A stretch of DNA of 64,000 nucleotides from Girardinichthys multiradiatus (Eukaryota > Chordata > Actinopteri > Cyprinodontiformes > Goodeidae), in assembly GCF_021462225.1 (NCBI RefSeq), contig NC_061816.1, positions 3,381,249-3,445,248 on the forward strand, in the 5' to 3' direction. The notes beneath the pieces are model-generated. The model searched no databases and was not told the DNA's origin. It saw only the letters and a program-made list of their open reading frames with translations. Position numbers and translations under genes: made by a program. Positions 10,714-21,482 of this stretch are shown one piece after another; the stretch's first letter is position 1, and each line of letters opens with the position of its first letter.

Positions 10714-12021
10714 CACTAGAACTCCCAAGCCCGTCAATTTGATGGCGAGCATTCTGGATGCGAGGCGGTGATGATGTCATCACATTACATTGGTCAGCAT
10801 GCTAAAGGTTTTCTTGCACGCTAAAAAATGATGGTTTTGACAAGAATTAATAATAGCATTTGATCAAAACCTATTATGTTTTATTATTATTTAAAAATAG
10901 TACTGAAAAATAATACAGAGTAGTGAGTACATAAAAAAAAAAAAAAAAGCTTTACTAATCTGACCAAAATCTGGACAGCTCCATGTTACGCCCCCCTTTC
11001 ACTTCGCGGACATAAACTAGCGCTAAAAATGCCTTCAGCTCATCCACACTCATGTCCCAGGAGAAATCATCTCCTCTGCGGGCCTCAGCCAGGATGAGCA
11101 TTTTGGCATCCACCAATCAGAGGAACGCGGTCTGGGTATCTTGGATCTGGCGCTCTGTCTATACGTTCTAGCTCTGACGCCTCCCTCTACTTTCTTCCTC
11201 CCCTACCACTGTCCACACAGCGCCATCCTTTCCTATTTCCTCCTCCTTCCCAGGTGTGCGCTCGTCTTGTGATGAAAACGCAGTTAGGCGCAGAATAGAT
11301 TGTTGTTCTTGGGCTACTATATCTATGACCTAACTTATTGTTTATTTCTTTGTCCATCATCAGTACCTTGATCTGTAGTTTCTCTCCTGCCAGCTGGATT
11401 GCTGGGTTTATAGCTGGGCACTGATCACCTGGCTCCTCTCCCTGTCTCTGAACCTGCACTGATTGTGGCACTGTTGCTATAGTTTATATATTATTAGTTT
11501 ACTAATCTGTAAACTATAGCCTAAAATGATAAAATCGTTACATAGGCTAGTCTTTTACTACCTTGAAATAATGAGCCACAACCTCCTGCTAACGGGACGA
11601 TTCGTGTTTTTTAGCCGTGGGGAGGCTCACTTTCTGACCCGCTGTCACTGAACTGAATGCTGACCAAGAACCGTCAGAATCCCTCTAGACCCCAGAATCA
11701 CGATCATCTAATTTTTGAAGCATCTCCAATGCCTCTTGAGCAGAAAACATCCTTCTAGAAGCCATTTGTAGGATGCCAACAATCTCCTTCTCAGACTGCG
11801 TTCTAGAGTGGCGGTTGCTAGGCAACGCTTGCGCGTATTCTCAGCCGCGGGGAAAAAAATATCAATGTAAATGATAGATCTTTAAATAGAGACATAGGAA
11901 TACACAAGACACAGGTTTAGAAAAAGTCAGGATGCCAGGAAGATAAGAGTTTTAATAAACCAGAGTTATGTCATGTCAAACTTTCAAACCCGTCAAATTG
12001 AGGGCCCTGGGAGTTCTAGTG
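10714..12021 (-). mobile_element. Degenerate piggyBac-like transposon, TTAA-flanked
   Basis: Terminal inverted repeats CACTAGAACTCCCAAGCCCG and its mirror GGGAGTTCTAGTG close the 1308-bp element. It is flanked by TTAA at 10710-10713 and 12022-12025, the diagnostic piggyBac target duplication. The minus strand retains transposase pieces: MASRRMFSAQEALEMLQKL starting near 11763, and RRGDDFSWDMSVDELKAF then LALVYVREV near 11085-11000. Most of the catalytic domain is deleted or scrambled, so it is non-autonomous. The host sequence on either side matches the empty region upstream of ZNF-D. Confidence 0.85.
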
Positions 12022-12209
12022 TTAAACCATGACACCGTGAAACCAATATATTTACAGTCCAGGTTATCACACCATTGTGGCCTTTCTGATTTTACCTACT
12101 GTACTGTTCACTGATAATATTTATCAGATTCTTTTCTCTAGTTTTAATCTTTATAATCTTTGTAACATTGTCAAGGTAAAGTTGTTCATAATGCATGTAA
12201 TGTGTTTCA
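12022..12209 (+). other. Immediate 5' flank of ZNF-B
   Basis: It aligns with 35490-35598 upstream of ZNF-D, and its last 45 bp with the intron ends of ZNF-A and ZNF-C (GTTGTTCATAATGCATGTAA). At the position where ZNF-A and ZNF-C have the acceptor TTTCAG|TG this copy has TTTCAATG, so that acceptor is lost. The next AG is in GTCTGCAG, 12 nt on. Confidence 0.6.
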
Positions 12210-14087
12210 ATGATGTCTGCAGATGTTAAAGAAGAGGCTCCTGAAGAACAGAGTCCTGATATGGACCAGCAGGAGCTGGAGCTCCACCACATAAAGGAGG
12301 AAAATGAAAGAATCTGGTCCAGCCAGGATGGAGAGCAACTGAATGTGAAGGAGGAGACTGATGATACCAGGTTTCCATTAACTGTTGTTCATATGAAGAG
12401 TGAAGAGGATGAAGAGAAACCTCTGTTCTCTCAGCTTCATCAACACCAGACAGAAGACAGAGATCTTCCAAGCAGGAGCTCAGGTGACCAGATAAAAGCA
12501 GAAATTAAAGAAGAGGACTGTGGAACATCAGAATCCAGCAGGAACCCAGATCTAAATACTCATGGAGGCTCTTTCAACTATTCTGAAACTGAAGATAGTG
12601 AAGATGATGAAGAGGATGATGATGTGAAGCATCGTGAATCTGAGCTTAAACACTTATCAACCTCTGAAACTGAAGATAGTGAAGATGATGAAGAGGATGA
12701 TGATGTGAAGCATCGTGAATCTGAGCTTAAACGCTTGTCAGACTCTGAAACTGAAGATAGTGAAGATGATGAAGAGGATGATGATGTGAAGCATCATAAA
12801 TCTGAGCTTAAACACTTATCAGACTCTGAAACTGAAGACAGTGAGGATGATTGGAAGGAGAGCAGGACTCCAGGGTCAGGCAGAAACGCTGTCAACAAAT
12901 CTTTGAGCTGCTCTGAGTGTGGAGGAAAATTTGCTAACAGACGCTCTCTTCAGAGTCACATGACATGTCATCCAAGATTAACGTCTTCAGATTGTTCTGG
13001 TAGTGAGACATGTTTCAGAGAAAAGAAAAACATAGATTCACTGACGAAGTTTCAGACGGGTAGTAAAGATTTTAACTGTGGTGAGTGTGGTAAAAGTTTT
13101 AACTTGAAACGAGATCTCAAAAAGCACACAAACGTCCACACAGGAGACAAACCTTTAATTTGTGATGCATCTGGAACAAGATTTACCTACAAGTCACGTT
13201 TAGGCAAACACATCAGTATTCACACAGGAGATAAACCCTTTAGTTGTGATACATGTGGAAAAAGATTTTCCTCCAAGTCATATTTAAACACACACATGAG
13301 AATCCACACAGGAGATCAACCTTTTAGTTGTGATGCTTGTGGAAAAAGATTTGTCTCCAAGTCATATTTAAACACACACATGAGAATCCACACAGGAGAC
13401 AAACCCTTTAGTTGTGATACATGTGGAAAAAGATTTGTCTTCAAGTCAGATTTAAACACACACATTAGAATTCACACAGGAGACAAACCTTTTAGTTGTG
13501 ATGCATGTGGAAGAAGATTCGTCTCCAAGTCAGATTTAAACAAACACATGAGAATTCACACAGGAGACAAACCTTTTAGTTGTGATGCATGTGGAGGAAG
13601 ATATGTCTCCAAGTCACATTTAAACACACACATGAAAATCCACACAGGAGACAAACCTTTTAGTTGTGATACATGTGGAAAAAGATTTGCCTACAAGTCA
13701 CATTTAAACAGACACGTGAGAATCCACACAGGAGACAAACCTGTTAGTTGTGATGCATGTGGAAAAAGATTTGCCTTCAAGTCAGATTTAAACACACACA
13801 TGAGCATTCACACAGGAGACAAACCTGTTAGTTGTGATGCATGTGGAAAAAGATTTGCCTGCAAGTCATATTTAAACAGACACATGAGAATCCACATAGG
13901 AGACAAACCTTTTAGTTGTGATGCATGTGGAAAAAGATTTGCCTACAAGTCACATTTAAACAGACACATGAGAATTCATACAAGAGACAAACCGTTTGGT
14001 TGTGATGCATGTGGAAAAAGATTTATCACCAAGTCACTATTAAACACGCACATGAGAATTCACACTGGAAATAAACCCTTTGGTTAA
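12210..14087 (+). CDS. ZNF-B: C2H2 zinc-finger protein, 13 fingers
   Basis: A 625-codon frame. Residues 1-50 carry the family's acidic module (SADVKEEAPEEQSPDMDQQE, WSSQDGEQLNVKEE). Residues 125-215 hold three full copies and a part of a 27-residue acidic repeat starting SETEDSEDDEEDDDVKH. After a basic linker come 13 C2H2 units, most joined by HTGDKPF linkers. The third unit reads CDASG, so its second zinc-binding Cys is Ser and it is probably non-functional. Predicted nuclear sequence-specific DNA-binding protein. The frame ends at TAA just after the thirteenth finger's linker (GNKPFG). One more decayed finger follows at 14150-14250. The true start is uncertain: ATG at 12210 would make it intronless, while use of GTCTGCAG as acceptor would join it to an upstream exon. 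Confidence 0.85.
   Translation: MMSADVKEEAPEEQSPDMDQQELELHHIKEENERIWSSQDGEQLNVKEETDDTRFPLTVVHMKSEEDEEKPLFSQLHQHQTEDRDLPSRSSGDQIKAEIKEEDCGTSESSRNPDLNTHGGSFNYSETEDSEDDEEDDDVKHRESELKHLSTSETEDSEDDEEDDDVKHRESELKRLSDSETEDSEDDEEDDDVKHHKSELKHLSDSETEDSEDDWKESRTPGSGRNAVNKSLSCSECGGKFANRRSLQSHMTCHPRLTSSDCSGSETCFREKKNIDSLTKFQTGSKDFNCGECGKSFNLKRDLKKHTNVHTGDKPLICDASGTRFTYKSRLGKHISIHTGDKPFSCDTCGKRFSSKSYLNTHMRIHTGDQPFSCDACGKRFVSKSYLNTHMRIHTGDKPFSCDTCGKRFVFKSDLNTHIRIHTGDKPFSCDACGRRFVSKSDLNKHMRIHTGDKPFSCDACGGRYVSKSHLNTHMKIHTGDKPFSCDTCGKRFAYKSHLNRHVRIHTGDKPVSCDACGKRFAFKSDLNTHMSIHTGDKPVSCDACGKRFACKSYLNRHMRIHIGDKPFSCDACGKRFAYKSHLNRHMRIHTRDKPFGCDACGKRFITKSLLNTHMRIHTGNKPFG
12582..12863 (+). repeat. 81-bp in-frame acidic tandem repeat within ZNF-B
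   Basis: Units start at 12582, 12663, 12744 and 12825 (the last is partial), each exactly 81 bp and encoding SETEDSEDDEEDDDVKH followed by ESELKHLSD-type residues. ZNF-D has only one full unit. The near identity of the units suggests recent expansion by unequal exchange or slippage. Confidence 0.95.
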
Positions 14088-14283
14088 GATCTTTCTGTGG
14101 ACTGTTTTGGTTTCAAGTCACAATAGAACAAACGCAAACATCCAACCTGGAGAGAAACCTTTTGGTTGTGATGAATGTGGTAAAAACTTCACCTTCAAGT
14201 CAAATCTAAACCAGGATGATAGAATTTACAGAAAAGACAAACCCATTGCTAGTTATGTTTGCCAGGGCCTCCATTCATCCTAG
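14088..14283 (+). pseudogene. Decayed extra zinc finger downstream of ZNF-B
   Basis: After the ZNF-B stop, another frame encodes QPGEKPFGCDECGKNFTFK, then SNLNQDDRIYRKDKP. This is a C2H2 finger in which the two zinc-binding histidines are lost (NQDD and RIY in place of the Hx3-5H motif). The ZNF-B array was therefore longer before a frameshift or stop near 14085 cut it. Confidence 0.7.
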
Positions 14284-14369
14284 GGTTTTAACAGATTTAA
14301 ATGAGAGTGTTTCATTGCACATAGGTTGGTTTTATGGATTACAGACTTTTTAATAGGTAGAGTCCAGCA

Positions 14370-14770
14370 GGTTCAACACTCTCTGACAAAACAATTACCA
14401 GCAAAGCTCTCCTCATGGATGTGCTTTATCTTCATTGTTATTCACGTTGTACACAAACTCCTGCAAAAGCACTTTCCCTAATAGACATTTAATTAAATAT
14501 GCTGACGACATGGCCCTTTTAGACGACAAAGGAGAGGAGCATGGACTAGTTCAGGCCTTTTCACTAATTGGTGCAAAGAATTCAAGTTGCTATTGACTTC
14601 AGGAAGCTTCAGTCATTCTCCCCAACCATCATCGATGGAGATCAAATTGAGACTAATGCTAGAAGTACCTGGGCATGGTTCTGGACTGCCATCTAAGGTG
14701 AGACTCATGGGCTGACAAGGCAACTTGACGCCCTTAGAATGCCCTTGACTTCTGTTCATCAGAACAGTCC
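14370..14770 (+). mobile_element. LINE reverse transcriptase fragment
   Basis: With frameshifts the plus strand reads KAPHGCALSSLLFTLYTNSC, then LIKYADDMALL, and later SVILPNHHRWR and KYLGMVLDCHLR. This contains the GxPQGxxLSPLLFxLYTN and YADD blocks of a non-LTR reverse transcriptase. The YADD catalytic motif is intact, but the surrounding frame is broken. It is a short orphan fragment of a Rex1/CR1-like element. Confidence 0.65.
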
Positions 14771-14879
14771 ACTTAAGAGGCAGTGTCTCGTTAAAGAAAA
14801 TTAGTTTAGGATAAAACAACCTAAATATTGTTAATTTCATTGTGTTTAGCTTTTGTTTGTGGTGGTATGAGGCTACCTG

Positions 14880-15640
14880 GTGAAGCTAATCTGAACAGGC
14901 CTCTAAGCCTTAAGGCTAGTTTTATTTGTTCTGTGTTTTAAAGTTGAAACAAACATTATTTCAATGAGATGTTTTAAACAGTGATGGTCCAGTAATGGGA
15001 TTTTGCTCCATTTTATCTGTGTTTTTGTTTAATCGCTTTGAACTAACCTGCTAAAAATGTGTTCCAGTACTGTTTAAAACATGCTAAAGGTTGTCTTTGC
15101 TAGCGGCTAACAGGCTAATAGCCTTGCTTATAAACATGGTATACAGCTTTGTTTACAACAGAGCTTGTCTCATTCTCTCCGTAATCGTTGGATAACGCAC
15201 CATCAATGCTTGTATCCACATTAATATTTGTATTGTATGGTATTTAAAATAACGTATACAATTATTGAATAAGGTATTTTTTTTGTCTTAGCAGCTGGTG
15301 ACCTAGATGTGAATCACCACATCTCTCTATCCGTCCATTGGCGGTTCGCCCCCTGGCGTCTTCACATAAAGTTTCTCACTTCCATTTTAAGTGGTAATAA
15401 CTCTGTTCAACCATGTGCTGAAGAATAATTACATACCATTGAAAATCAATTGTCCCAAAAGGTTATAGATTTCTAATTTGGGAAATTATTCTTTTGAAAA
15501 TTATTTTATTAAAATAATGTTTTACTTACCTTCTGTTTTGTGTTGTGACTGGTTGTTTGAACATATACCAGTTGTTGCTCTTAATTACTTTTAAAACTAA
15601 TTTGACCTCATTTCCAGATTCCTCAAAATAAATCCTGGTT
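14880..15640 (+). repeat. Duplicated block, partner of 5785-6530
   Basis: Same order of short conserved stretches as 5785-6530 (see there). Here no ZNF N-terminal exon follows within the next 1.5 kb, so the duplicated unit downstream is either lost or displaced by the Tc1 insertion region. Confidence 0.55.
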
Positions 15641-17225
15641 TTTAAACCTTAATATCAACACTGAACAATGACATCATTGCATCAATTTTATTGGTCCACT
15701 TTTATCTTGTATTTGTATATTATTTCATTAGTTTCTGTATTCCTTCATTTTGTTTGGTAGTTTTAGTTGAATAGTTGTAGTCTAGTATTTTTTAATTGAC
15801 ATATTTTAACTTAGAGTTGTTTTTTTTGTTAAATTCTTACATTTTGAAGAGAAGATGCGGTGAATTGATTCCATATGTATGCAGAGTTTGCTGGTCAGTA
15901 ATGCCAGTGCTCGAATCACTCTTTCATCTATTGTTCTAATATCACCACCATATTCAGCTGGTATTCACAGGACAATACTTGAAAGGCTGGTTATTTAATT
16001 AAATATAAAATAACATCAGCATATTATTGCACAACAACATTTGTTAACCATGCAGTTACATCAAAACATTCTGTTAGCTTTAGCTGTAATAAATTTCATA
16101 TCATCAGTGTCTGTTTACAGCAATCTGTGATGAAACATGGAGTAAATCCTTCATTCAATGTAATATTTGACCCGTTTACTCCATTTGATTTATGTTGCTG
16201 CTCTGTGTTGGATGTCTTTCAGACTTGTTTTATGATTATCTGTGAATATCCCAAGCTTTCCTCAGTAAAGATTATAATACAGTTTTAAAGTGAAAGTTTA
16301 TTGTTCAAAACGAGGGTTTTAATCCAACCAGAAGCTGTCTTTTCCCTTCTTTTGCCTCAGAAGCAACAAAACACCAAACTCCACTTTGACAAACTTCTTT
16401 AAAACTGTTAAAGTTGCACCTCTACATGGAGTTTGTATTAAGTCTATAAAAGTCACAAATGGCAGATGTGGCACAATTATTGGTTATAGTTTATAGAGCT
16501 CTCTTTACCCTACCTGCTTCATTAATGACAAAGCTCTGCCACGAAGTCATACCTTTTCATTAATAATATGTAAAGACAGTTGGTTAGTAGCTGAAAAAAA
16601 TCACTGTACCTTATTTTTCAATTTTTAACTTTTTGTCCTATTTTTTACTTTAATTATGGTTGTTTTATATTTTCTTAGCAAATTAGTCTTACTTTAAAAG
16701 AAATTGTTTTAATGTTTCCTGACTCCTTTATTAATTAGTCTTACTGCAGTATCTTTGTGTTTATGTCTTGGTTTTAAAAGGAGCTATAAAAGCAAGGTTG
16801 AATAGAATTAAGCTGAAGATCAATAAATTGTATATGAATGAATGTTTTAAGGAACTTTGACTTTTCTGGGCTGCGGTTGGGTGGATGGGGCGGTGCAGCA
16901 TGTCTTGTGCCTGCTCCACTTGTGAAAATAAATCTGTTGGGCTTCTTGTTGCGGAACAATTAATATCACAGTAAAGTGGCGTTTAGACTTCCAAATGTCT
17001 GTTTAATTCCATATTGATTCTATTAAGTAGATCTTCAGCTCCTTTTTTCAATGATTCACTTTAAGCAGATAATATACAAGCAAATAAGATATGTCCACCC
17101 TGTTATTTTCCCCCTTCTTATCATATGTGTTGAATAATGAAAAAAGGTTTTTTTTTTTAATAATGATGAAATAACTGCAAAAAATTATTTCTTCTTTCCA
17201 ATAGTTCCACCTTTTTTTCTATATA
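15641..17225. other. Long AT-rich intergenic stretch, no gene seen
   Basis: No ORF over 61 codons, no recognisable transposon protein and no RNA gene. It contains poly(T) runs near 15820 and 17150 only. Confidence 0.4.
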
Positions 17226-18835
17226 CAGGTCCTTCTCAAAATATTTGCATATTGTGATAAAGTTAATTATTTTCCATAATGTCATGATGAAAATTTAACA
17301 TTCATATATTTTAGATTCATTGCACACTAACTGAAATATTTCAGGTCTTTTATTGTCTTAATACGGATGATTTTGGCATACAGCTCCTGAAAACCCAACA
17401 TTCCTATCTCACAAAATTAGTATATTTCATCCGACCAATAAAAGGAAAGTGTTTTTAATACAAAAAACGTCAACCTTCAAATAATCATGTACAGTTATTC
17501 ACTCAATACTTGGTCAGGAATCCTTTTGCAGAAATGACTGCTTCAATGCGGCGTGGCATGGAGGCAATCAGCCTGTGGCACTGCTGAGGTCTTATGGAGG
17601 CCCAGGATGCTTCGATAGCAGCCTTTAGCTCATCCAGAGTGTTGGGTCTTGAGTCTCTCAACGTTCTCTTCACAATATCCCACAGATTCTCTATGGTGTT
17701 CAGGTCAGGAGAGTTGGCAGGCAAATTGAGCACAGTGATACCATGGTCAGTAAACCATTTACCAATGGTTTTGGCACTGTGAGCAGGTGCCAGGTCATGC
17801 TGAAAAAGGAAATCTTCATCTCCATAAAGCTTTTCAGCAGATGGAAGCATGAAGTGCTCCATAATCTCCTGATAGCTAGCTGCATTGACCCTGCCCTTGA
17901 TAAAACACAGTGGACCAACACCAGCAGCTGACACGGCACCCCAGACCATCACTGACTGTGGGTACTTGATACTGGACTTCTGGCATTTTGGCATTTCCTT
18001 CTCCCCAGTCTTCCTCCAGACTCTGGCACCTTGATTTCTGAATGACATGCAGAATTTGCTTTCATCCGAAAAAAGTACTTTGGACCACTGAGCAACAGTC
18101 CAGTGCTGCTTCTCTGTAACCCAGGTAAGGCACTTCTGCTGCTGTTTCTGGTTCAAAAGTGGCTTGACCTGGGGAATGCGGCACCTGTAGCCCATTTCCT
18201 GCACACGCCTGTGCACGGTGGCTCTGGATGTTTCTACTCCAGACTCAGTCCACTGCTTCCGCAGGTCCCCGAAGGTCTGGAATTGGCCCTTCTCCACAAT
18301 CTTCCTCAGGGTCCGGTCACCTCTTCTCGTTGTGCAGCGTTTTCTGCCACACTTTTTCCTTCCCACAGACTTCCCACTGAGGTGCCTTGATACAGCACTC
18401 TGGGAACAGCCTATTCGTACAGAAATTTCTTTCTGTGTCCTACCCTCTTGCTTGAGGGTGTCAATAGTGGCCTTCTGGACAACAGTCAGGTCGGCAGTCT
18501 TACCCATGATTGGGGTTTTGAGTGATGAACCAGGCTGGGAGTTTTAAAGGCCTTAGGAATCTTTTGCAGGTGTTTAGAGTTAACTCGTTGATTCAGATGA
18601 TTAGGTTCATAGCTCGTTTAGAGACCCTTTTAATGATATGCTAATTTTGTGAGATAGGAATTTTGGGTTTTCATAAGCTGTATGCCAAAATCATCCGTAT
18701 TAAGACAATAAAAGACCTGAAATATTTCAGTTAGTGTGCAATGAATCTAAAATATATGAATGTTAAATTTTCATCATTACATTATGGAAAATAATGAACT
18801 TTATCACAATATGCAAATATTTTGAGAAGGGCCTG
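17226..18835 (-). mobile_element. Tc1-like DNA transposon, copy B (1610 bp, full-length)
   Basis: Bounded by TA at 17224-17225 and 18836-18837, with ends CAGGTCCTTCTC and GAGAAGGGCCTG. It is the only copy in the window that keeps the 42-bp segment missing from copies A, C and D, so it represents the longer form. It contains an uninterrupted transposase. Confidence 0.95.
17503..18507 (-). CDS. Tc1/mariner-family transposase, 334 aa, intact frame
   Basis: The nuclear enzyme that cuts and rejoins Tc1 ends at TA sites. In order: MGKTADLTVVQKATIDTLKQ, an HTH-like EISVRIGCSQSAVSRHL (residues about 27-43), a basic GRKKCGRKR stretch, a second HTH region, then the DDE catalytic core. The core has Asp in FSDESKF, Asp in FQHDLAPAHSAK and Glu in LNTIENLW. 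Exactly 34 residues separate the second Asp from the Glu, giving the DD34E signature of Tc1. It keeps the VKPLLNQKQQQK linker that copies A, C and D lack. The Pro of the usual NPIENLW is Thr here. The frame is complete to GFLTKY, at the family's usual length (about 340 aa). Whether it is active cannot be judged from sequence alone. Confidence 0.93.
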   Translation of the reverse strand: MGKTADLTVVQKATIDTLKQEGRTQKEISVRIGCSQSAVSRHLSGKSVGRKKCGRKRCTTRRGDRTLRKIVEKGQFQTFGDLRKQWTESGVETSRATVHRRVQEMGYRCRIPQVKPLLNQKQQQKCLTWVTEKQHWTVAQWSKVLFSDESKFCMSFRNQGARVWRKTGEKEMPKCQKSSIKYPQSVMVWGAVSAAGVGPLCFIKGRVNAASYQEIMEHFMLPSAEKLYGDEDFLFQHDLAPAHSAKTIGKWFTDHGITVLNLPANSPDLNTIENLWDIVKRTLRDSRPNTLDELKAAIEASWASIRPQQCHRLIASMPRRIEAVISAKGFLTKY

Positions 18836-18837
18836 TA

Positions 18838-19255
18838 CAATCTGACTCTGAATATATTTAATCTCCCAAATAAAAGTATTTGACAGCAGTTTTCTCGTAA
18901 ATAAATCACAGGATTTTTAACCTATGAAAATAGTTTCATAAAACCTGGAGAGGACAGAGTGGACAATGAAGTGACTGAGTGAACACTGGCCTGGTAGAGA
19001 ACCATTGATACTTAACCAGTATCTAACTAAAAAAGTGAGTATTTTTTTTTTCAAATATATTGATTAGAAAAACATATTTGATCAGTTAACACATAACAAA
19101 ATCAAAGTCAAGGTCTTGATGCGGTTGGCTAGGCTCCCTTACATAGATAACTGTTGGCCAACAGACTGTCTTGTATTCCATTGAGGATCAGGTTGGATCA
19201 TTATTGAAACTGATCTCTTCATGATTGAATTATTATTATTATTATTAGTTTATTC
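18838..19255. other. Intergenic, no feature seen
   Basis: AT-rich sequence after copy B; short ATT microsatellite at 19228-19242 (ATTATTATTATTATT). Confidence 0.35.
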
Positions 19256-19362
19256 TGATTTCTTGTCTAATTTGAAATGAATTTGACAGGTTTGTGTGGA
19301 AAGGTCTTTGAGATGAGACTAGTTGTGAATTGGTGCTGTATAAATAAACTGAATTGAATATG
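19256..19362 (+). repeat. Short L2/SINE 3'-tail fragment
   Basis: Contains TTGAGATGAGACTAGTTGTG, then AATTGGTGCTGTATAAATAA and ACTGAATTGAATA. This is the plus-strand version of the L2 3' tail seen inverted at 655-720. Only the last ~100 bp of an element are present. Confidence 0.6.
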
Positions 19363-19387
19363 CAACACTCTAAAACGCAGGTAGCTT

Positions 19388-19388
19388 G

Positions 19389-19424
<36 letters not shown>
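19388..19424 (+). repeat. (GT)n microsatellite
   Basis: A run of GTGTGTGCGTGTGTGTGTGT and further GT units with one C interruption. Confidence 0.95.
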
Positions 19425-19428
<4 letters not shown>

Positions 19429-20427
19429 TGAATGGTTGTTTGTCTACCAGGTGTTTCTCCATGCCTCCAATGTCCATCATCATGTACCCAGAGACCTCAT
19501 TGTTGAGGGTTTGGCCTCTAAGACGGCAGCATAAATCTCCTGGTATAGAGCAGCTCCCCTACTGATCCTTTTTTATGCTTTTTTGTCACTACAGTATACT
19601 TTTTTCATCATGTAGAGCACTTTGAATTGTCTTGTTTAAATTTGCTTTACAAATCAACTTGTCTTGCATTGACCCTCCCCGTGTTCTCTTCCAACCAACC
19701 TTTTATTATTAATCAGCAACCTAATCAGCATCTGACCTCAGCTCATGCCACTGTTGATGGTGCTGGGATTCACCCCTTAATAGTCAAGTAAATGAGTTCA
19801 TAAACTTCTATAACAATCATAAAACTATTAATATAGAGATAGGATCAACTTCAACTTTATCATCCCCCTAGGGTGAAATTAAAGTTTCAGCAGCAGGACA
19901 CATTCAAAGTGCACCTCTGGTAAGGTAATAGTAGGAATAACATATTAGGATGGTTATTTATTTTTAGAAACAATAATAAATAGCCATGAATAAAATTAAC
20001 AATGTCATACATAATTATTTAAATATTTACAGACTGTAAAATGCATACAAGAAAATAAATACAAACTCTAGACAAGACAAAAAACTATAATCTCAGGACT
20101 ACAGACCAGGAAGATGTAAATGAGGTGAATCATATTTGCTGTATTGTTCATGATGATGTCAGCAGCCTCAGCCTAAATAGTCATCTCCAACGCTCCCCGT
20201 CTGTGGAGAAGTTCTCTGGTGTGCTGCTATCTTCTCTCTAGCTTCTGAATGCAGCAGAAGTTGATCACATTCCAGCGTGGTGCTGAAAGCAGAGGGAATG
20301 ATGCATTGATCTGCTGGGAATGCCTGTTTGTTCCCACCGTGATCCCAGGACCAAATCTACCATTAACACTCCTCTTTTCTCCTCCACCAGCTGTGCCAAC
20401 AGCAGGCTCTGCTCCTCTGTCCAGTTC
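19425..20427. other. Intergenic with inverted LINE-tail-like piece at 19860-19902
   Basis: 19868-19902 (CCCCTAGGGTGAAATTAAAG, TTTCAGCAGCAGGACA) is the reverse complement of a tail-like sequence at 21444-21482 (TGTCCTGCTGCTGAAACT, AATTTCCCCCTAGAGG). Such sequences occur at the 3' ends of several fish LINEs. 20100-20400 may be LINE-derived but no protein motif was convincing. Confidence 0.35.
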
Positions 20428-21160
20428 AATTCAATTCAGTTTTATTTATATAGCGCCAATTCACAACACATGTCTCAAGGCACTTCACAACAGTCAGGTA
20501 CATACATTCCAATTAATCCTAATCATTGAACAGTTCAGTCAGATTCAGTTATTTATTCAAATTGGATAAAAAGTTTTTCTATCTAAGGAAACCCAGCAGA
20601 TTGCATCCAGTCAGTGACTTGCAGCATTCCCTCCTCCCGGATGAGCATGTAGAGACAGTGGACAGTCACTGGCGTTGACTTTGCAGCAATCCCTCATACT
20701 GACCATGCATGTAGCGACAGTGGAGAAGAAAAACTCCCTTTTAACAGGAAGAAACCTCCAGCAGAACCAGGTTCAGTGAGTGGCCATCTGCCACGACCGA
20801 CTGGGGGTTTAAGAGAACAGAGCAGAGACACAAAGAGAACAAAGAAACACTGATCTAGGCGTACTTTCTATGGGAAGGAAAAGTAAATGTTAATGGATGT
20901 AGCTCCTTTAGTTGTTTCACCTAGAAAGAAAGAACAGAGAAACTCTGAGCCAGTTTTCAAGGTTAGAGTCTGAAAGAGAGCACATAGTTAGTCACAGTAG
21001 AAGCTCAGTCAGTAGCCATGTTTAGGAGAGAGAAAGGGTTAAACACTGAAAGACAGGTCCATGTGGATCATCGGTAGAGGGTGAGCATTAAGTTGTTGGC
21101 AGCAGAAGCTCGGACGATTCCCCTCTCCAGAAAGGTGTCACAGGTAGACACAGAGAGTTC
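20428..21160 (-). mobile_element. L2 LINE 3'UTR/tail, second copy
   Basis: Begins with the inverted TTCAATTCAATTCAG tail and matches 655-1390 closely throughout, including GGAAACCCAGCAGATTGCATC and the AAGGTGTCACAGGTAGACAC end. It lacks the RT-coding part present in the first copy, so it is a more severely 5'-truncated insertion. Confidence 0.85.
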
Positions 21161-21482
21161 AGTTTTCTGCATCTGAATTTCTCCATTTTGTTTTGGTCGT
21201 TTTATCAAATCAAACTTTATACAAGAAGGAGATCACAGTAAAATGCTGACATATATTTCAAGTTTTTCTAATTTTTACCTAATTTTTATTTTTGGAAGCA
21301 TTTCACAGTGTGTAAATATTTAAATAATTCTGTACTAAATTGTTTGTCATTTTGTTCACTTTTTCCTCATGGTTATCCATTTTTGTTTCTATTATTTATT
21401 TATCCTTACTCATATTACCTTAATAGAGGTTGACCTTTGATCTGTCCTGCTGCTGAAACTACATAATTTCCCCCTAGAGGTA
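21161..21482. other. AT-rich spacer, LINE-tail-like end at 21444
   Basis: No coding signal. The final 40 bp mirror 19868-19902 (see that entry). Confidence 0.3.

Noticed and set aside
13070..14060. Regular 84-bp repeats that could suggest a CRISPR-like or satellite array (also 36300-37990)
   Set aside because: They are tandem C2H2 finger codons in one open frame; there are no unique spacers between conserved repeats.
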